This document shows, piece after piece, positions 17,491-26,450 of a stretch of 64,000 nucleotides of DNA (the stretch's first letter is position 1; every line of letters begins with the position of its first letter). This stretch comes from Muriicola sp041358175. Lineage in GTDB: Bacteria; Bacteroidota; Bacteroidia; Flavobacteriales; Flavobacteriaceae. Both the position numbers and the translations under genes were made by a program. The notes beneath the pieces were generated by a model. It saw only the letters and a list, made by a program, of their open reading frames with translations, was not told the DNA's origin and searched no databases. The DNA lies in contig NZ_JBGKBE010000003.1 of the NCBI RefSeq assembly GCF_041358175.1, forward strand, positions 236,747 to 300,746, given 5' to 3'.

Positions 17491-17967
17491 ATGAATTATT
17501 ACTTCGCACAAGTCAATATTGCTAAAGCAAGGTATCCATTAGAGGATCCCAAAATGGCCGATTTTGTTAATAATACGACCCGAATCAACGTCATAGCTGA
17601 GAAGAGTCCCGGTTTTATCTGGAGATGGGTAGAGGAACCTGATAGTGATGCTGCTGAGGTATTTGGTGACCCGGCACTGGTTGTGAACATGTCGATTTGG
17701 GAATCACGGGAAGCTTTAATGGAATTTACCTATCACAGCCCACATGTGGAAATCTACAAACGAAAGAACGAATGGTTTGAGAAGTTGAATTCTGCACATA
17801 TGGTATGTTTTTACACTAAGGAAAAGGAAATCACTCTTCAGGAAGCCAAAAGGCACCTTGATCACCTTAATAAAATGGGAGAAACTCCTCTGGCTTTTAG
17901 CTTTCGCTCCTCATTCAGTGCGAATGATGCCGAGAAATATCTGACTAACAAGTCGACCCCTTTATGA
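17491..17967 (+). CDS. DUF3291 domain protein
   Basis: A 158-residue cytosolic protein of the DUF3291 family, which has the dimeric alpha/beta-barrel (ABM monooxygenase-like) fold. Motifs are MNYYFAQVNIAKARYPLEDP, GFIWRWVEEP and VNMSIWESREALMEFTYHSPH, followed by a Trp-Phe helix. The biochemical role is unknown; relatives of the fold are often haem- or quinone-related oxygenases, but no cofactor ligand can be named here. The stop overlaps the rnz start (ATGA at 17964-17967), so translation is coupled. Confidence 0.85.
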   Translation: MNYYFAQVNIAKARYPLEDPKMADFVNNTTRINVIAEKSPGFIWRWVEEPDSDAAEVFGDPALVVNMSIWESREALMEFTYHSPHVEIYKRKNEWFEKLNSAHMVCFYTKEKEITLQEAKRHLDHLNKMGETPLAFSFRSSFSANDAEKYLTNKSTPL

Positions 17968-18869
17968 AACTCCACATCCTAGGGTGCCATGCGGCAACGC
18001 CCTCATTAAAAGGCAATCCTACTTCCCAGGTTTTGGATATCCGAAATCATATTTTTCTGATTGATTGCGGGGAAGGCACCCAGGTACAATTGAGAAAACA
18101 GAAGATAAAGTTTACCAGGATCAATCATATTTTTATCTCTCACCTTCACGGGGATCATTTTTTTGGGTTACCCGGGTTACTTTCAACCTTTCAGCTGCTT
18201 GGTAGGGAGAAGGAATTACATGTTTACGGACCATCAGGCTTAAAAGAAGTTATTATTTCTATTCTTAAGCTGGGTAATTCCCGGACCAATTATCCCCTGA
18301 TTTTTCACGAATTAAAGGAGAGTTCTTCGGGATTGATCTTTGAAAATGAAAAAGTTGAAGTAAGGACTATTCCCCTCAACCACAGAATTTATACAAATGG
18401 GTTTCTTTTCTCAGAAAAGACCAAGGAAAGAACACTAAATATTGAAGCTGTTGCCAAATACAAGGTAGACAAGGCTTTTTTTAAGAATATTAAAAAAGGG
18501 AAAGACGTTCGGCTTGATTCCGGAGAAGTGATTTCAAATACCCTCCTCACCTTTGATCCACCTTCACCAAAATCGTATGCCTATTGCAGTGATACAGCTT
18601 TTGAACTTTCCATTGTTCCTTTGATCCACAATGCAGATCTCCTTTACCACGAAGCTACTTTCCTGTCCAGGGAAGCTCATCTCGCAGCCAAAACAAAGCA
18701 TTCAACGGCCATGGAGGCAGCCAAAATTGCCAAGGAAGCAGGGGTAAAGCGCTTACTTTTGGGGCATTTCTCAACCCGATACAAGCAGAAGAAGGCATTT
18801 CTGGATGAAGCCTCCGTAATTTTTCCTGAGGTAGATCTTGCGGAAGATGGAAAAGTACTTGAGATATAA
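17964..18869 (+). CDS. rnz: Ribonuclease Z (tRNA 3' endonuclease)
   Basis: A metallo-beta-lactamase-fold endonuclease that removes the 3' trailer of tRNA precursors, needed for tRNAs lacking an encoded CCA, such as tRNA-Ser later in this window. The 301-residue length fits the short form. Metal-binding HLHGDH is at residues 60-65, further ligands lie in NHRIYTNG, YCSDTAF and LLLGHFSTRY. Last gene of the pyrR-pyrB-STAS-DUF3291-rnz run. Confidence 0.96.
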   Translation: MKLHILGCHAATPSLKGNPTSQVLDIRNHIFLIDCGEGTQVQLRKQKIKFTRINHIFISHLHGDHFFGLPGLLSTFQLLGREKELHVYGPSGLKEVIISILKLGNSRTNYPLIFHELKESSSGLIFENEKVEVRTIPLNHRIYTNGFLFSEKTKERTLNIEAVAKYKVDKAFFKNIKKGKDVRLDSGEVISNTLLTFDPPSPKSYAYCSDTAFELSIVPLIHNADLLYHEATFLSREAHLAAKTKHSTAMEAAKIAKEAGVKRLLLGHFSTRYKQKKAFLDEASVIFPEVDLAEDGKVLEI

Positions 18870-18947
18870 GCTGAAAAAGAGGTCTCAATTTCCCTTTTTG
18901 TAAAGATTTCACCAACTTTGTTACCTATGGAAAGCAAGGGTTCAGAT

Positions 18948-19595
18948 ATGGAAAAAGACTTAGGCGGTTACCGCAAAGCCTATAAAAAAAGTGCCTTACT
19001 TGAATCTGCCGTATCGGATAACCCCATGGAACTTTTTCAGAAGTGGTTTCATGAAATTGAAAAATCGGGAACTTCCGATGAGCCTAACGCCATGACGGTC
19101 TCCACTCTTGGTTTGGACGGATTTCCCAAAAGCAGGGTCGTACTTCTTAAAAGGTATACCTATGAGGGTTTTATTTTTTACACTAATTATTTAAGTGAAA
19201 AAGGGAAGGCCATTGAAAAAAACCCCAGGCTTTGTCTGTCATTTTTCTGGCCAGGGATCGAACGGCAGGTGATTATCAAAGGCACTGCGCAAAAGATACC
19301 TGAAAATATGTCGGATGGATATTTTGAATCCAGGCCCACAGGGAGTAAATTAGGTGCAATAGTTTCTGAACAAAGTGAAGTGATTCCTTCTCGTGAAGTT
19401 CTGGAGGAGAAACTGAAAGAACTCGAGAAAAAATACGAACAGGGTGAGATCCCCAGGCCCGAATATTGGGGAGGATATCTGGTATCACCGGTGTCAGTTG
19501 AATTCTGGCAGGGAAGACCCAATCGCCTTCACGATCGATTGCGATATACGCTGCAAGAGGATTACAATTGGAAATTAGAAAGGCTGGCACCTTAG
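18948..19595 (+). CDS. pdxH: Pyridoxamine 5'-phosphate oxidase
   Basis: FMN enzyme that oxidises pyridoxine or pyridoxamine phosphate to pyridoxal phosphate. The frame is open from a TTG at 18918 with other ATGs at 18927 and 18948. I choose 18948 (MEKDLGGYRKAYKKSALLE, 215 residues) because it fits the family start and has a purine-rich GGAAAGCAAGGG stretch 6-17 bases upstream. Conserved parts include NAMTVSTLGLDGFPKSRVVLL, the FMN-binding FYTNYLSEKGKAIEKNP, the ESRPTGSKLGAIVSEQS loop and the C-terminal VEFWQGRPNRLHDRLRY. It makes the PLP used by thrC in this window. Confidence 0.96.
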   Translation: MEKDLGGYRKAYKKSALLESAVSDNPMELFQKWFHEIEKSGTSDEPNAMTVSTLGLDGFPKSRVVLLKRYTYEGFIFYTNYLSEKGKAIEKNPRLCLSFFWPGIERQVIIKGTAQKIPENMSDGYFESRPTGSKLGAIVSEQSEVIPSREVLEEKLKELEKKYEQGEIPRPEYWGGYLVSPVSVEFWQGRPNRLHDRLRYTLQEDYNWKLERLAP

Positions 19596-19650
19596 CAGCA
19601 AGGCTAGTACTTATTTTATTGAGCTTGTCATAATCTTTATACACACAACT

Positions 19651-20139
19651 ATGAAACATCTAATAATGGTCAGACATGGCAAGTCCTCCTGGGATTTAGG
19701 GGTAGAAGACCGCGACAGACCTTTGAAAGAAAGAGGAGTGAAAGACGCACATAAAGTATCACGTCATTTTGGTGCTTTTTCAGTTAAGCCTGATGTGGTT
19801 TATTCCAGTCCGGCCATCCGTGCACTGCATACCTGTGTTATTTTTCTCAGAGTCATGAAAATTCCATATCAAAAATTCTCACTTGCAGATGGTCTGTATG
19901 TTTTTTCAGGTAACGAATTGCTCGACTTTCTAAGAGACCTGCCCGATTCACAGGATAAGATCATGGTTTTTGGACACAATCACGCCTTCACGGAGATAGT
20001 TAATGAATTGGGGGATGTACATATCGATAATGTCCCGACCACCGGTCTTGTTCATCTTTCTTTTAATATCAGGCAATGGAAAGATTTAAAACGCGGCAAA
20101 ACGGAAAGAGTTGTGATCCCCAAAGAGCTAAGTATATGA
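19651..20139 (+). CDS. SixA-like histidine phosphatase
   Basis: A 162-residue member of the phosphoglycerate mutase-like histidine phosphatases. The RHG motif is at residues 8-10 (MVRHGKSSWDLGVEDRDRPL) and a second His lies in FGHNHAFTEIV. It is the short form typical of SixA, which dephosphorylates phosphohistidine in signalling proteins. The stop overlaps the ppk1 start (ATGA), so the two are translationally coupled. A joint role in phosphohistidine or polyphosphate metabolism is an inference: PPK1 itself works through a phosphohistidine. Confidence 0.88.
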   Translation: MKHLIMVRHGKSSWDLGVEDRDRPLKERGVKDAHKVSRHFGAFSVKPDVVYSSPAIRALHTCVIFLRVMKIPYQKFSLADGLYVFSGNELLDFLRDLPDSQDKIMVFGHNHAFTEIVNELGDVHIDNVPTTGLVHLSFNIRQWKDLKRGKTERVVIPKELSI

Positions 20140-22253
20140 ATAAGAGCAAAAACAGATATATCAACAGGGAAATCAGCTGGTTAAAATTTAATGACCGTGT
20201 GCTGCAGGAAAGTGCTGATCCAAATGTCCCCCTGATTGAGCGACTTCGGTTTTTAGGAATTTTTTCAAATAACCTGGATGAATTTTTTAAGGTTCGATAT
20301 GCCACCGTAAAACGTATTGTGGAGGCCGGAAAATCGGGAAAGAGTGTCCTCGGCGGAGAAGTGGCCAAGGATCTACTTGAGGAGATCACTAAAATTGTCA
20401 TTGAACAACAGACCCGCAGCCTGGAAATACACAATGAAATTGAAAAGGAACTGGAGGGGGAAAATATTTTTCTGATCAACGAGAAAGAGGTAACCGAGGA
20501 GCAATCCAAATTTTTAAAGACCTATTTCCAGGAGAGGGTAAGTCCGCAACTTATGACCATTATCCTAAACGACTTAGCCTCTTTTCCAATGCTAAAAGAT
20601 AGTGCCGCCTATCTGGCCATTAAAATGATCCTGAATTCTGATCATAAAACTGAGGCTGGCCATCATGAAAACGACATCAGTTTTGCCCTTATTGAAATCC
20701 CAAAGGGGATCGACAGATTCGTAGTCTTGCCAAAGGAAGGTGACAAACATTATATCATCATCCTGGATGATCTGATCCGCTACTGCCTGAAAAGTATTTT
20801 CTCGATGTTCGATTACGCTTCTATATCGGCCCATATGATTAAAATTACCCGTGATGCCGAACTCGATATCGACAATGATCTCAGTAAAAGCTTTATTGAA
20901 AAAATATCCTCCAGTGTGGATAACCGAAAGATCAGCGATCCGGTTCGCTTCGTCTATGACAAGAGTATTGAAAAGGGTACACTTAGTTTTCTGACTGAGA
21001 AGATGGGGATCACCGATACAGATAGTGTCATCCCCGGCGGGAGATATCACAACAGAAGAGATTATATGAGCTTCCCGAGTCTGGGCAAGGAAGATCTTAT
21101 GTACAAAAAGATCAAGCCTCTTGCAATAAAGGGAATCGACCTGGAAGGGAGTTTTCTCGATCAGATCGCTGAAAAGGATTTTCTTCAATACACCCCCTAT
21201 CACAAATTTTCGTATATCATTCGCTTTCTTCGGGAAGCAGCGCTCGATCCCAAGGTGAAAGCCATCAAGATCACGGTCTATCGCCTCGCGGATAATTCCC
21301 AGGTAGTTTCTTCCCTGATCAATGCGGCTAAAAACGGAAAGCAGGTAACAGTACAAATAGAGCTCAGAGCCCGGTTTGATGAGACTGCCAACATCGGCTA
21401 TGCCGAACAGCTGCAGGAGGAAGGGGTAAAACTTATCTTTGGGGTGCCGGGTTTAAAGGTACATAGCAAGATCTGCCTTATTGAGCGGGAAGAACAGGAT
21501 GGGATAAGAAGATACGGACTGGTTAGTACCGGTAATTTCAACGAGACCACTGGGCGAATTTATACCGATTATACCCTTTTTACAGCCAACGATAAAATCC
21601 TGAAAGAGCTGAATATGGTTTTCGATTTCTTTGAAACCAGCTACAAAATCAACAAGTACAAACACCTTATTGTTTCCCCCCACTACACCAAAAGTGTATT
21701 TAAAAAACTCATTGATAATGAGATAGAAAATGTTAAACAAGGGAAAGAGGCCTATATCAAGATAAAGATGAATAGTCTTACCTCGTATAATATGGTCGAT
21801 AAATTGTACGAAGCGAGCAGGGCCGGGGTAAAAATAAAAATGATTGTCAGGGGCATCTGCTGCCTCATTCCGGGGATAAAGGGGATGAGTGAAAATATTG
21901 AAGCGATCAGCATCGTGGATAAATTTCTGGAACATCCTCGACTTTTCATTTTTTCCAATGGGGGAGACCCAAAAATTTATATATCGTCTGCCGACTGGAT
22001 GACTAGAAATATTGAGAATAGGGTAGAAGTTGGATGCCCTGTTTACGATCCTGAAATTAAAAATGAACTCATAGATACTTTTGAGATCTGCTGGCAGGAT
22101 AATGTGAAAGCCCGAAAGTTTAATGAAGAACAGGACAATGCCTATGTAAGGAATAACAAGCCCAGCTTAAGATCCCAGTTTGCCCTGTATGATTATTATC
22201 AAAACAAGCTCGTTGAAAAGAAAAAACAACCCCTCCCGTCATCTGTTGAATAA
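20136..22253 (+). CDS. ppk1: Polyphosphate kinase 1
   Basis: Reversibly polymerises the gamma-phosphate of ATP into polyphosphate. The frame is open from 20076, but the ATG at 20136 overlaps the stop of the upstream phosphatase and gives the canonical start MNKSKNRYINREISWLKFN (705 residues). The autophosphorylated His443 lies in VHSKICLIE, the second catalytic His600 in EHPRLFIFSNGG; their spacing of 157 equals that in E. coli PPK1 (His435, His592). All four domains (N, H, C1, C2) are present. No ppx exopolyphosphatase is adjacent. The stop overlaps the next gene by one base (TAATG). Confidence 0.97.
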   Translation: MNKSKNRYINREISWLKFNDRVLQESADPNVPLIERLRFLGIFSNNLDEFFKVRYATVKRIVEAGKSGKSVLGGEVAKDLLEEITKIVIEQQTRSLEIHNEIEKELEGENIFLINEKEVTEEQSKFLKTYFQERVSPQLMTIILNDLASFPMLKDSAAYLAIKMILNSDHKTEAGHHENDISFALIEIPKGIDRFVVLPKEGDKHYIIILDDLIRYCLKSIFSMFDYASISAHMIKITRDAELDIDNDLSKSFIEKISSSVDNRKISDPVRFVYDKSIEKGTLSFLTEKMGITDTDSVIPGGRYHNRRDYMSFPSLGKEDLMYKKIKPLAIKGIDLEGSFLDQIAEKDFLQYTPYHKFSYIIRFLREAALDPKVKAIKITVYRLADNSQVVSSLINAAKNGKQVTVQIELRARFDETANIGYAEQLQEEGVKLIFGVPGLKVHSKICLIEREEQDGIRRYGLVSTGNFNETTGRIYTDYTLFTANDKILKELNMVFDFFETSYKINKYKHLIVSPHYTKSVFKKLIDNEIENVKQGKEAYIKIKMNSLTSYNMVDKLYEASRAGVKIKMIVRGICCLIPGIKGMSENIEAISIVDKFLEHPRLFIFSNGGDPKIYISSADWMTRNIENRVEVGCPVYDPEIKNELIDTFEICWQDNVKARKFNEEQDNAYVRNNKPSLRSQFALYDYYQNKLVEKKKQPLPSSVE

Positions 22254-23539
22254 TGGATAAGGTGGCAAAATTGTTGAATCTGGAATTGGAGCTTCGCAGT
22301 TGTGAGCCAATTGCGGAAGAGCACTGTGAGGAGGTACCGGGGAATTTTCTGAAAAATGCCTTTAGTGGATTTTGCTCCAAATTAGCGGAACAACTCGTGA
22401 GTCCGAATGTTACCTTACCCTGGATATTATCCCTGGTGGGCAGTGGCTCGGGATTTTCTGGAATGCTGGTCCCTCTAAAGAACCTGGGCAGTTTATTACC
22501 TCAATTGGCCGTTTCAGGCGCAATCAGGAAATACCCTCTTAGGAAATATTTCTGGGCGATTCCGGCATTTATTCAGGCAATCTTGGTGATGTTGATGGGG
22601 ATATCTCTGATGTTTTTAGACGGATGGGAGGCGGGTACTGCAGTAGTTGTATTGCTGCTGTTCTTTAGCATGGCCAGTGGGGTATCTTCTGTAGCTTTTA
22701 AAGACGTGATGGGTAAAACCATTCCCAAAGGAAAACGCGGGCAACTTCTTGCCTGGCGAGCTACCGGGGGAGGGATACTTACATTGATCTTTGGTCTGGT
22801 GCTTTATTTTTTTCTCAATTCCTGGGATCCTATGGCTGTTATCCTTTTATTAGTAGGAGTAGCGACCATTTTGTGGATCCTGGCTGGGCTATTTTTTATC
22901 TTGATAAAAGAGGCCCCCGGCGCAACAGATGGTGGTCGCACACCTTTGCAGGAATTTAAGGCGGGACTAAGTATATTAAAAAAGGATACCAATCTCAGAA
23001 ACTTTATACTGGCCAGGGCATTTTTAATGGCGATTCCTCTTGCCCAGCCTTTTTTTGTCATTATCGGGAAGGAATCGACCCAGGCGTCGTTTTCCGGACT
23101 CGGGATCTTTGTCATTGCTTCGGGGATTGCAGCGATGGTATCCAGTCCGTTTTGGGGCAAATTCGCTGACAGGTCGTCACGAAAATTGATGTTGCTTATC
23201 TCCGTGTTCGGGATATTTAATTGCCTCCTGGTGCTGGGATTTATGTACCTCAATCCATCAATACAGAGTATTTATCTTTTTGCGCCCTTGATTCTTTTGA
23301 ATATGATGGCTCACGGAGGTGCTCGTCTTAGCAGGAAGACCTACCTGACCGACTTTGCCCCAGAGAAGGAAAGACCTTTATATATTTCCTTGTCGAATAC
23401 TCTAATTGGACTTTTTACAATTCTAACCGCTGGTATTGGATTTATTGCTGAATGGTTTAATTATGATATTCTGCTGCTATTTTTTATTGGAATGTTACTA
23501 CTCAGTATGTATTGGACCTACAGACTGAAGGAGGTATAG
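22253..23539 (+). CDS. MFS transporter
   Basis: A 428-residue protein with about 12 hydrophobic segments starting near residue 50, after an unusually long soluble N-terminus (LNLELELRSCEPIAEEHCEEVPG). The internal region GVSSVAFKDVMGKTIPKGKRGQLLAWRATGGG resembles the loop 4-5 signature of a bacterial MFS subgroup. The start overlaps the ppk1 stop, so it is co-translated with a kinase that makes polyphosphate; a phosphate or metal substrate is a tempting but unsupported guess. It is convergent with miaE, with only 3 bases between stops and no visible terminator. Confidence 0.88.
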   Translation: MDKVAKLLNLELELRSCEPIAEEHCEEVPGNFLKNAFSGFCSKLAEQLVSPNVTLPWILSLVGSGSGFSGMLVPLKNLGSLLPQLAVSGAIRKYPLRKYFWAIPAFIQAILVMLMGISLMFLDGWEAGTAVVVLLLFFSMASGVSSVAFKDVMGKTIPKGKRGQLLAWRATGGGILTLIFGLVLYFFLNSWDPMAVILLLVGVATILWILAGLFFILIKEAPGATDGGRTPLQEFKAGLSILKKDTNLRNFILARAFLMAIPLAQPFFVIIGKESTQASFSGLGIFVIASGIAAMVSSPFWGKFADRSSRKLMLLISVFGIFNCLLVLGFMYLNPSIQSIYLFAPLILLNMMAHGGARLSRKTYLTDFAPEKERPLYISLSNTLIGLFTILTAGIGFIAEWFNYDILLLFFIGMLLLSMYWTYRLKEV

Positions 23540-23542
23540 GAA

Positions 23543-24124
23543 TCATCCATGGATGGTTTCCCTGGTTCCGAGACCTTTCATAATGGTAGCTTCGTATTCA
23601 AGGAGTGCATTCCATTTGACATCCACTTCTTTCCGATCGCCATACTTACGCGCAAAATTTAAGAATAAAGTATAGTGGCCGGCCTCGCTTTCCATTAGAG
23701 AGCGGTAGAATTCGGCTAATTCCTTATCCTTTAACTGTTCGGATAATAGTCGAAAGCGTTCACAACTTCTGGCCTCAATAAGAGCGGCGTAAAGTAATCT
23801 GTGTACTAATTGAGTCGTCCTAGAACCCCCTTTTGGGAAAAATTTTTGCAGGGCAATGGCGTATTCATCTTTCCTGTATTTCCCCAGCGTCTTCCCTCTG
23901 GCCAGGATACGTTCATGTACCATTTTAAAATGCCCCATCTCTTCCCTTGACAAGGCGATCATTTCATTTATTAAGTCGGGGTACTCCGGAAAAGTAACGA
24001 TGAGTGAAATAGCAGTACTTGCTGCCTTTTGCTCGCAATAGGCGTGGTCTGTGAGGATCTCATCGATATTCATTTCCACAATGTTAACCCATCTGGGGTC
24101 TGTAGGCAATTTGAGTCCGAGCAT
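23543..24124 (-). CDS. miaE: tRNA hydroxylase MiaE
   Basis: A ferritin-like di-iron monooxygenase that hydroxylates the isopentenyl group of ms2i6A at position 37 of tRNAs. The 193-residue protein has the iron-ligand pattern DHAYCEQKAA, EEMGHFKMVHE, LIEARSCERF and ESEAGHY, i.e. two EXXH-type sites in a four-helix bundle. The N-terminus MLGLKLPTDPRW is typical. It is convergent with the MFS gene and lies 91 bases downstream of the dnaX stop, so it may be read from the dnaX transcript or its own promoter. Confidence 0.92.
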   Translation of the reverse strand: MLGLKLPTDPRWVNIVEMNIDEILTDHAYCEQKAASTAISLIVTFPEYPDLINEMIALSREEMGHFKMVHERILARGKTLGKYRKDEYAIALQKFFPKGGSRTTQLVHRLLYAALIEARSCERFRLLSEQLKDKELAEFYRSLMESEAGHYTLFLNFARKYGDRKEVDVKWNALLEYEATIMKGLGTRETIHG

Positions 24125-24215
24125 AGTTGAATATAAACTGATTTACTAGCTGATAAAAATAATAAAATTGAAGGGGAATAAAACTACCAGGGATTTGCAC
24201 CCTTTTCTATAGCCA

Positions 24216-26024
24216 TTATAAATCTAGGTCGAATGTCTTACGCAAAAGATCAATGGCAGGATTTTTTTCTCGTAGCTTTTCATATTTCTCTTCCGGTGTA
24301 AAGGCATATTTTCTAATAGTTTCCTCGTTGACACTGATGGAGAGCTGGAGGTAATGATTGTTCAGAGATGACTTGAGGTAGTTCATAAGGGAGGATTGCT
24401 CTCTTTCTACCTCCTTTTTCATAGTATCGTTTGGTAATTCTATAGAGATAGTATTATCCTTAATTTTAGGGAGATCAGAGTTCAGGTTGCTCGCCAGTAT
24501 TTTTTTTCCTTCATCGTCAATTTTTTGTACGTAATCATGCCAGTGTTTCCTGAGATCCTCAAGAGTAAAGGGGTCATTAGGCAGGGAATCTTCGTCATAA
24601 GTGACTTCAATCTTGTTCAGTTCGTGTTTTTTCTTCGCCTTAATACTGGAAAGGGAAAGACCGGATACGCGTTTGGGCGGACTTTTAATCTCTATCTTAC
24701 GCAGGGGTTCTGAAACGACAGCCTGATCATGAGCGAAGGCTTCTTCCACGATGTTTACTTCCTCTGTCTCAGGTTCGGTGACGGTTTCTTCAGCATCCTG
24801 CCCATTTGTATTTATATCTGCTTCTGTTTGGGGGGAAGTTGCGATGAGTTCCGGGTTTACAGGTTTTTGTCCTTCCTGTTTTGCCATAAGGCGATAATAC
24901 GAAGCTGGAATCAGGGCATTTAGTGGGAGGATGTTGCTATGCTTGTTGTCAGGATTTTTTTTTTCACCTGAAAACGAAAGGGATGCCAGTTTCATGAGGG
25001 TAAGCTCAACGAGGAGTCGGGCATTTTTACTGCTTTTATACTTAAGATCCGTTTCGTTTGTAAGTTCGAGCGCCTTCAGCAGGAATTCCCTTGAAGTCTT
25101 TTTGGATTGTTCCAGGTAGAGTTGCTTGGCATGATCTCCTACTTCCAAAAGTTCTATGGTATCTTCATGTCTGCATACCATTAGGTCACGGAAATGTGAT
25201 GCCAGACCTATTACGAAATGATGGCCCTCAAATCCCTGGGCGAGAATTTTATTAAACAGGAGTAATAATCCCGGAATATCGTTTTCCAGAATAAGCTCAG
25301 TAACTTTAAAATAAGTATCGTAATCGAGGACATTTAAATTCTCAGTGACGGCCTTTCGGGTTAATTCTTTTCCTGAAAAACTTACGACCCGGTCGAAAAT
25401 CGAAAGTGCATCCCGAAGCGCCCCATCGGCTTTTTGAGCGATGATATGCAAGGCATCATCCTCTGCAACTATCCCTTGCTGTTCTGAGATATACTTGAGA
25501 TAATTTGCAGCATCAGTTACCGTAATGCGCTTAAAATCAAAAATCTGGCAGCGGGAGAGAATTGTTGGAATGATCTTGTGCTTCTCGGTTGTAGCCAAAA
25601 TGAAAATGGCGTGTTTAGGTGGTTCTTCCAGCGTCTTTAGAAAAGCGTTAAAAGCCGACTGGGAAAGCATGTGAACCTCATCAATGATATATACTTTGTA
25701 TTTCCCCACCTGAGGTGGAATACGCACCTGGTCTATCAGGTTCCTGATGTCATCCACAGAGTTATTGGATGCAGCATCGAGTTCAAAAATATTAAAGGCA
25801 AAGTCCTCGTCTTCTCTTTCGGAACCATCCCTGTTGATCTGCTTGGCAAGAATACGCGCACAAGTAGTTTTACCTACCCCCCTGGGACCACAAAACAACA
25901 AAGCCTGCGCCAGGTGATTGTTTTCAATGGCGTTGGTAAGTGTATTGGTAATAGCTTCCTGCCCAACGACATCTTTGAAAGTCTGGGGTCTGTACTTCCT
26001 GGCAGAGACAATAAATGGTTCCAT
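24216..26024 (-). CDS. dnaX: DNA polymerase III subunit gamma/tau
   Basis: Clamp-loader ATPase of the replisome. The frame is open from 26102, but the ATG at 26024 gives MEPFIVSARKYRPQTFKDVVG, the family start; upstream codons overlap a promoter. It is 602 residues long. The P-loop is GPRGVGKTT (about 45-53), Walker B with the DEVHMLS motif follows, and the sensor/SRC motif is LSRCQIFDF. The four-cysteine zinc module usually found between the P-loop and DEVH is absent, replaced by a short acidic link (NRDGSEREDEDFAFNIFEL). The C-terminal tau-like part is long and charged. No frameshift site is evident. Confidence 0.95.
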   Translation of the reverse strand: MEPFIVSARKYRPQTFKDVVGQEAITNTLTNAIENNHLAQALLFCGPRGVGKTTCARILAKQINRDGSEREDEDFAFNIFELDAASNNSVDDIRNLIDQVRIPPQVGKYKVYIIDEVHMLSQSAFNAFLKTLEEPPKHAIFILATTEKHKIIPTILSRCQIFDFKRITVTDAANYLKYISEQQGIVAEDDALHIIAQKADGALRDALSIFDRVVSFSGKELTRKAVTENLNVLDYDTYFKVTELILENDIPGLLLLFNKILAQGFEGHHFVIGLASHFRDLMVCRHEDTIELLEVGDHAKQLYLEQSKKTSREFLLKALELTNETDLKYKSSKNARLLVELTLMKLASLSFSGEKKNPDNKHSNILPLNALIPASYYRLMAKQEGQKPVNPELIATSPQTEADINTNGQDAEETVTEPETEEVNIVEEAFAHDQAVVSEPLRKIEIKSPPKRVSGLSLSSIKAKKKHELNKIEVTYDEDSLPNDPFTLEDLRKHWHDYVQKIDDEGKKILASNLNSDLPKIKDNTISIELPNDTMKKEVEREQSSLMNYLKSSLNNHYLQLSISVNEETIRKYAFTPEEKYEKLREKNPAIDLLRKTFDLDL

Positions 26025-26042
26025 GGATAATAAAATGCTGCA

Positions 26043-26056
26043 AGGGCACGTGCCCT
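26043..26056. promoter_or_regulatory. 14-bp perfect palindrome in the dnaX leader
   Basis: AGGGCACGTGCCCT is a perfect palindrome located between the dnaX -7 element and the ATG, at or just after the expected transcription start. It has the look of an operator or a short mRNA hairpin; no regulator can be named. Confidence 0.5.
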
Positions 26057-26061
26057 CTCTA

Positions 26062-26069
26062 CAAATATA
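26062..26069 (-). promoter_or_regulatory. Likely -7 element of dnaX
   Basis: TATATTTG (minus strand) matches TAnnTTTG. No TTG is found 19-21 bases upstream. It lies 38 bases before the chosen dnaX start. Confidence 0.5.
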
Positions 26070-26133
26070 AAAATAGCTGGCGGTTAGCACCCGGCTTTTC
26101 ATGCTGATTACCTACTTTTTATCAACAATTGAC

Positions 26134-26141
26134 TACCTTTG
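26134..26141 (+). promoter_or_regulatory. Likely -7 element of rnpB
   Basis: TACCTTTG matches TAnnTTTG exactly, and transcription starting 5-7 bases further on would coincide with the 5' end of the RNase P RNA at 26146. A -33 TTG is not evident. Confidence 0.65.
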
Positions 26142-26145
26142 CAAG

Positions 26146-26449
26146 AAGCAGATCACCTTATCGCTTTCCGCTTTAGCGGGAGGAGGAAAGTCCGGACACC
26201 TTAGTGCGGCATAGCGGGTAACACCCGTCGTCTTGCGAAAGCAGGATAGGACAAGTGCAACAGAAAGTATGTACAGGTTAAGCTGTAGTGAAATCAGGTA
26301 AACTCTATGCGGTGAAACGCCATGTAAATCAGCGATTGAGGGCTGCACGTCCGAGCTGAAGGGTAGGCGGCTAGAATGTTTGGGTAACCAAACATCCAGA
26401 TAAATGATAAGGGCCCTTAGGGGAACAGAATCCGGCTTATGATCTGCTT
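26146..26449 (+). ncRNA. rnpB: RNase P RNA (bacterial class A)
   Basis: Catalytic RNA of ribonuclease P, which matures tRNA 5' ends. The ends pair as helix P1 (AAGCAGATCA at 26146-26155 with TGATCTGCTT at 26440-26449). Conserved core elements are seen in order: GAGGAAAGTCCGGAC (about 26182), ACAGAAA (about 26261), GGTGAAACGCC, GGGTA and ATAAATGATAAG with ACAGAATCCGGCTTA near the 3' end. Length about 304 bases fits. It is divergent from dnaX and ends one base before the stop codon of the convergent rsmD gene; T-rich sequence after P1 may end transcription. Confidence 0.96.
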
Positions 26450-26450
26450 T

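Noticed and set aside
20592..21356. A 254-codon open frame antisense to ppk1
   Set aside because: Shadow of the ppk1 frame; no domain and no start context.
26133..26348. A 71-codon open frame antisense to the RNase P RNA
   Set aside because: The plus strand is a clear class A RNase P RNA, so the frame is fortuitous.
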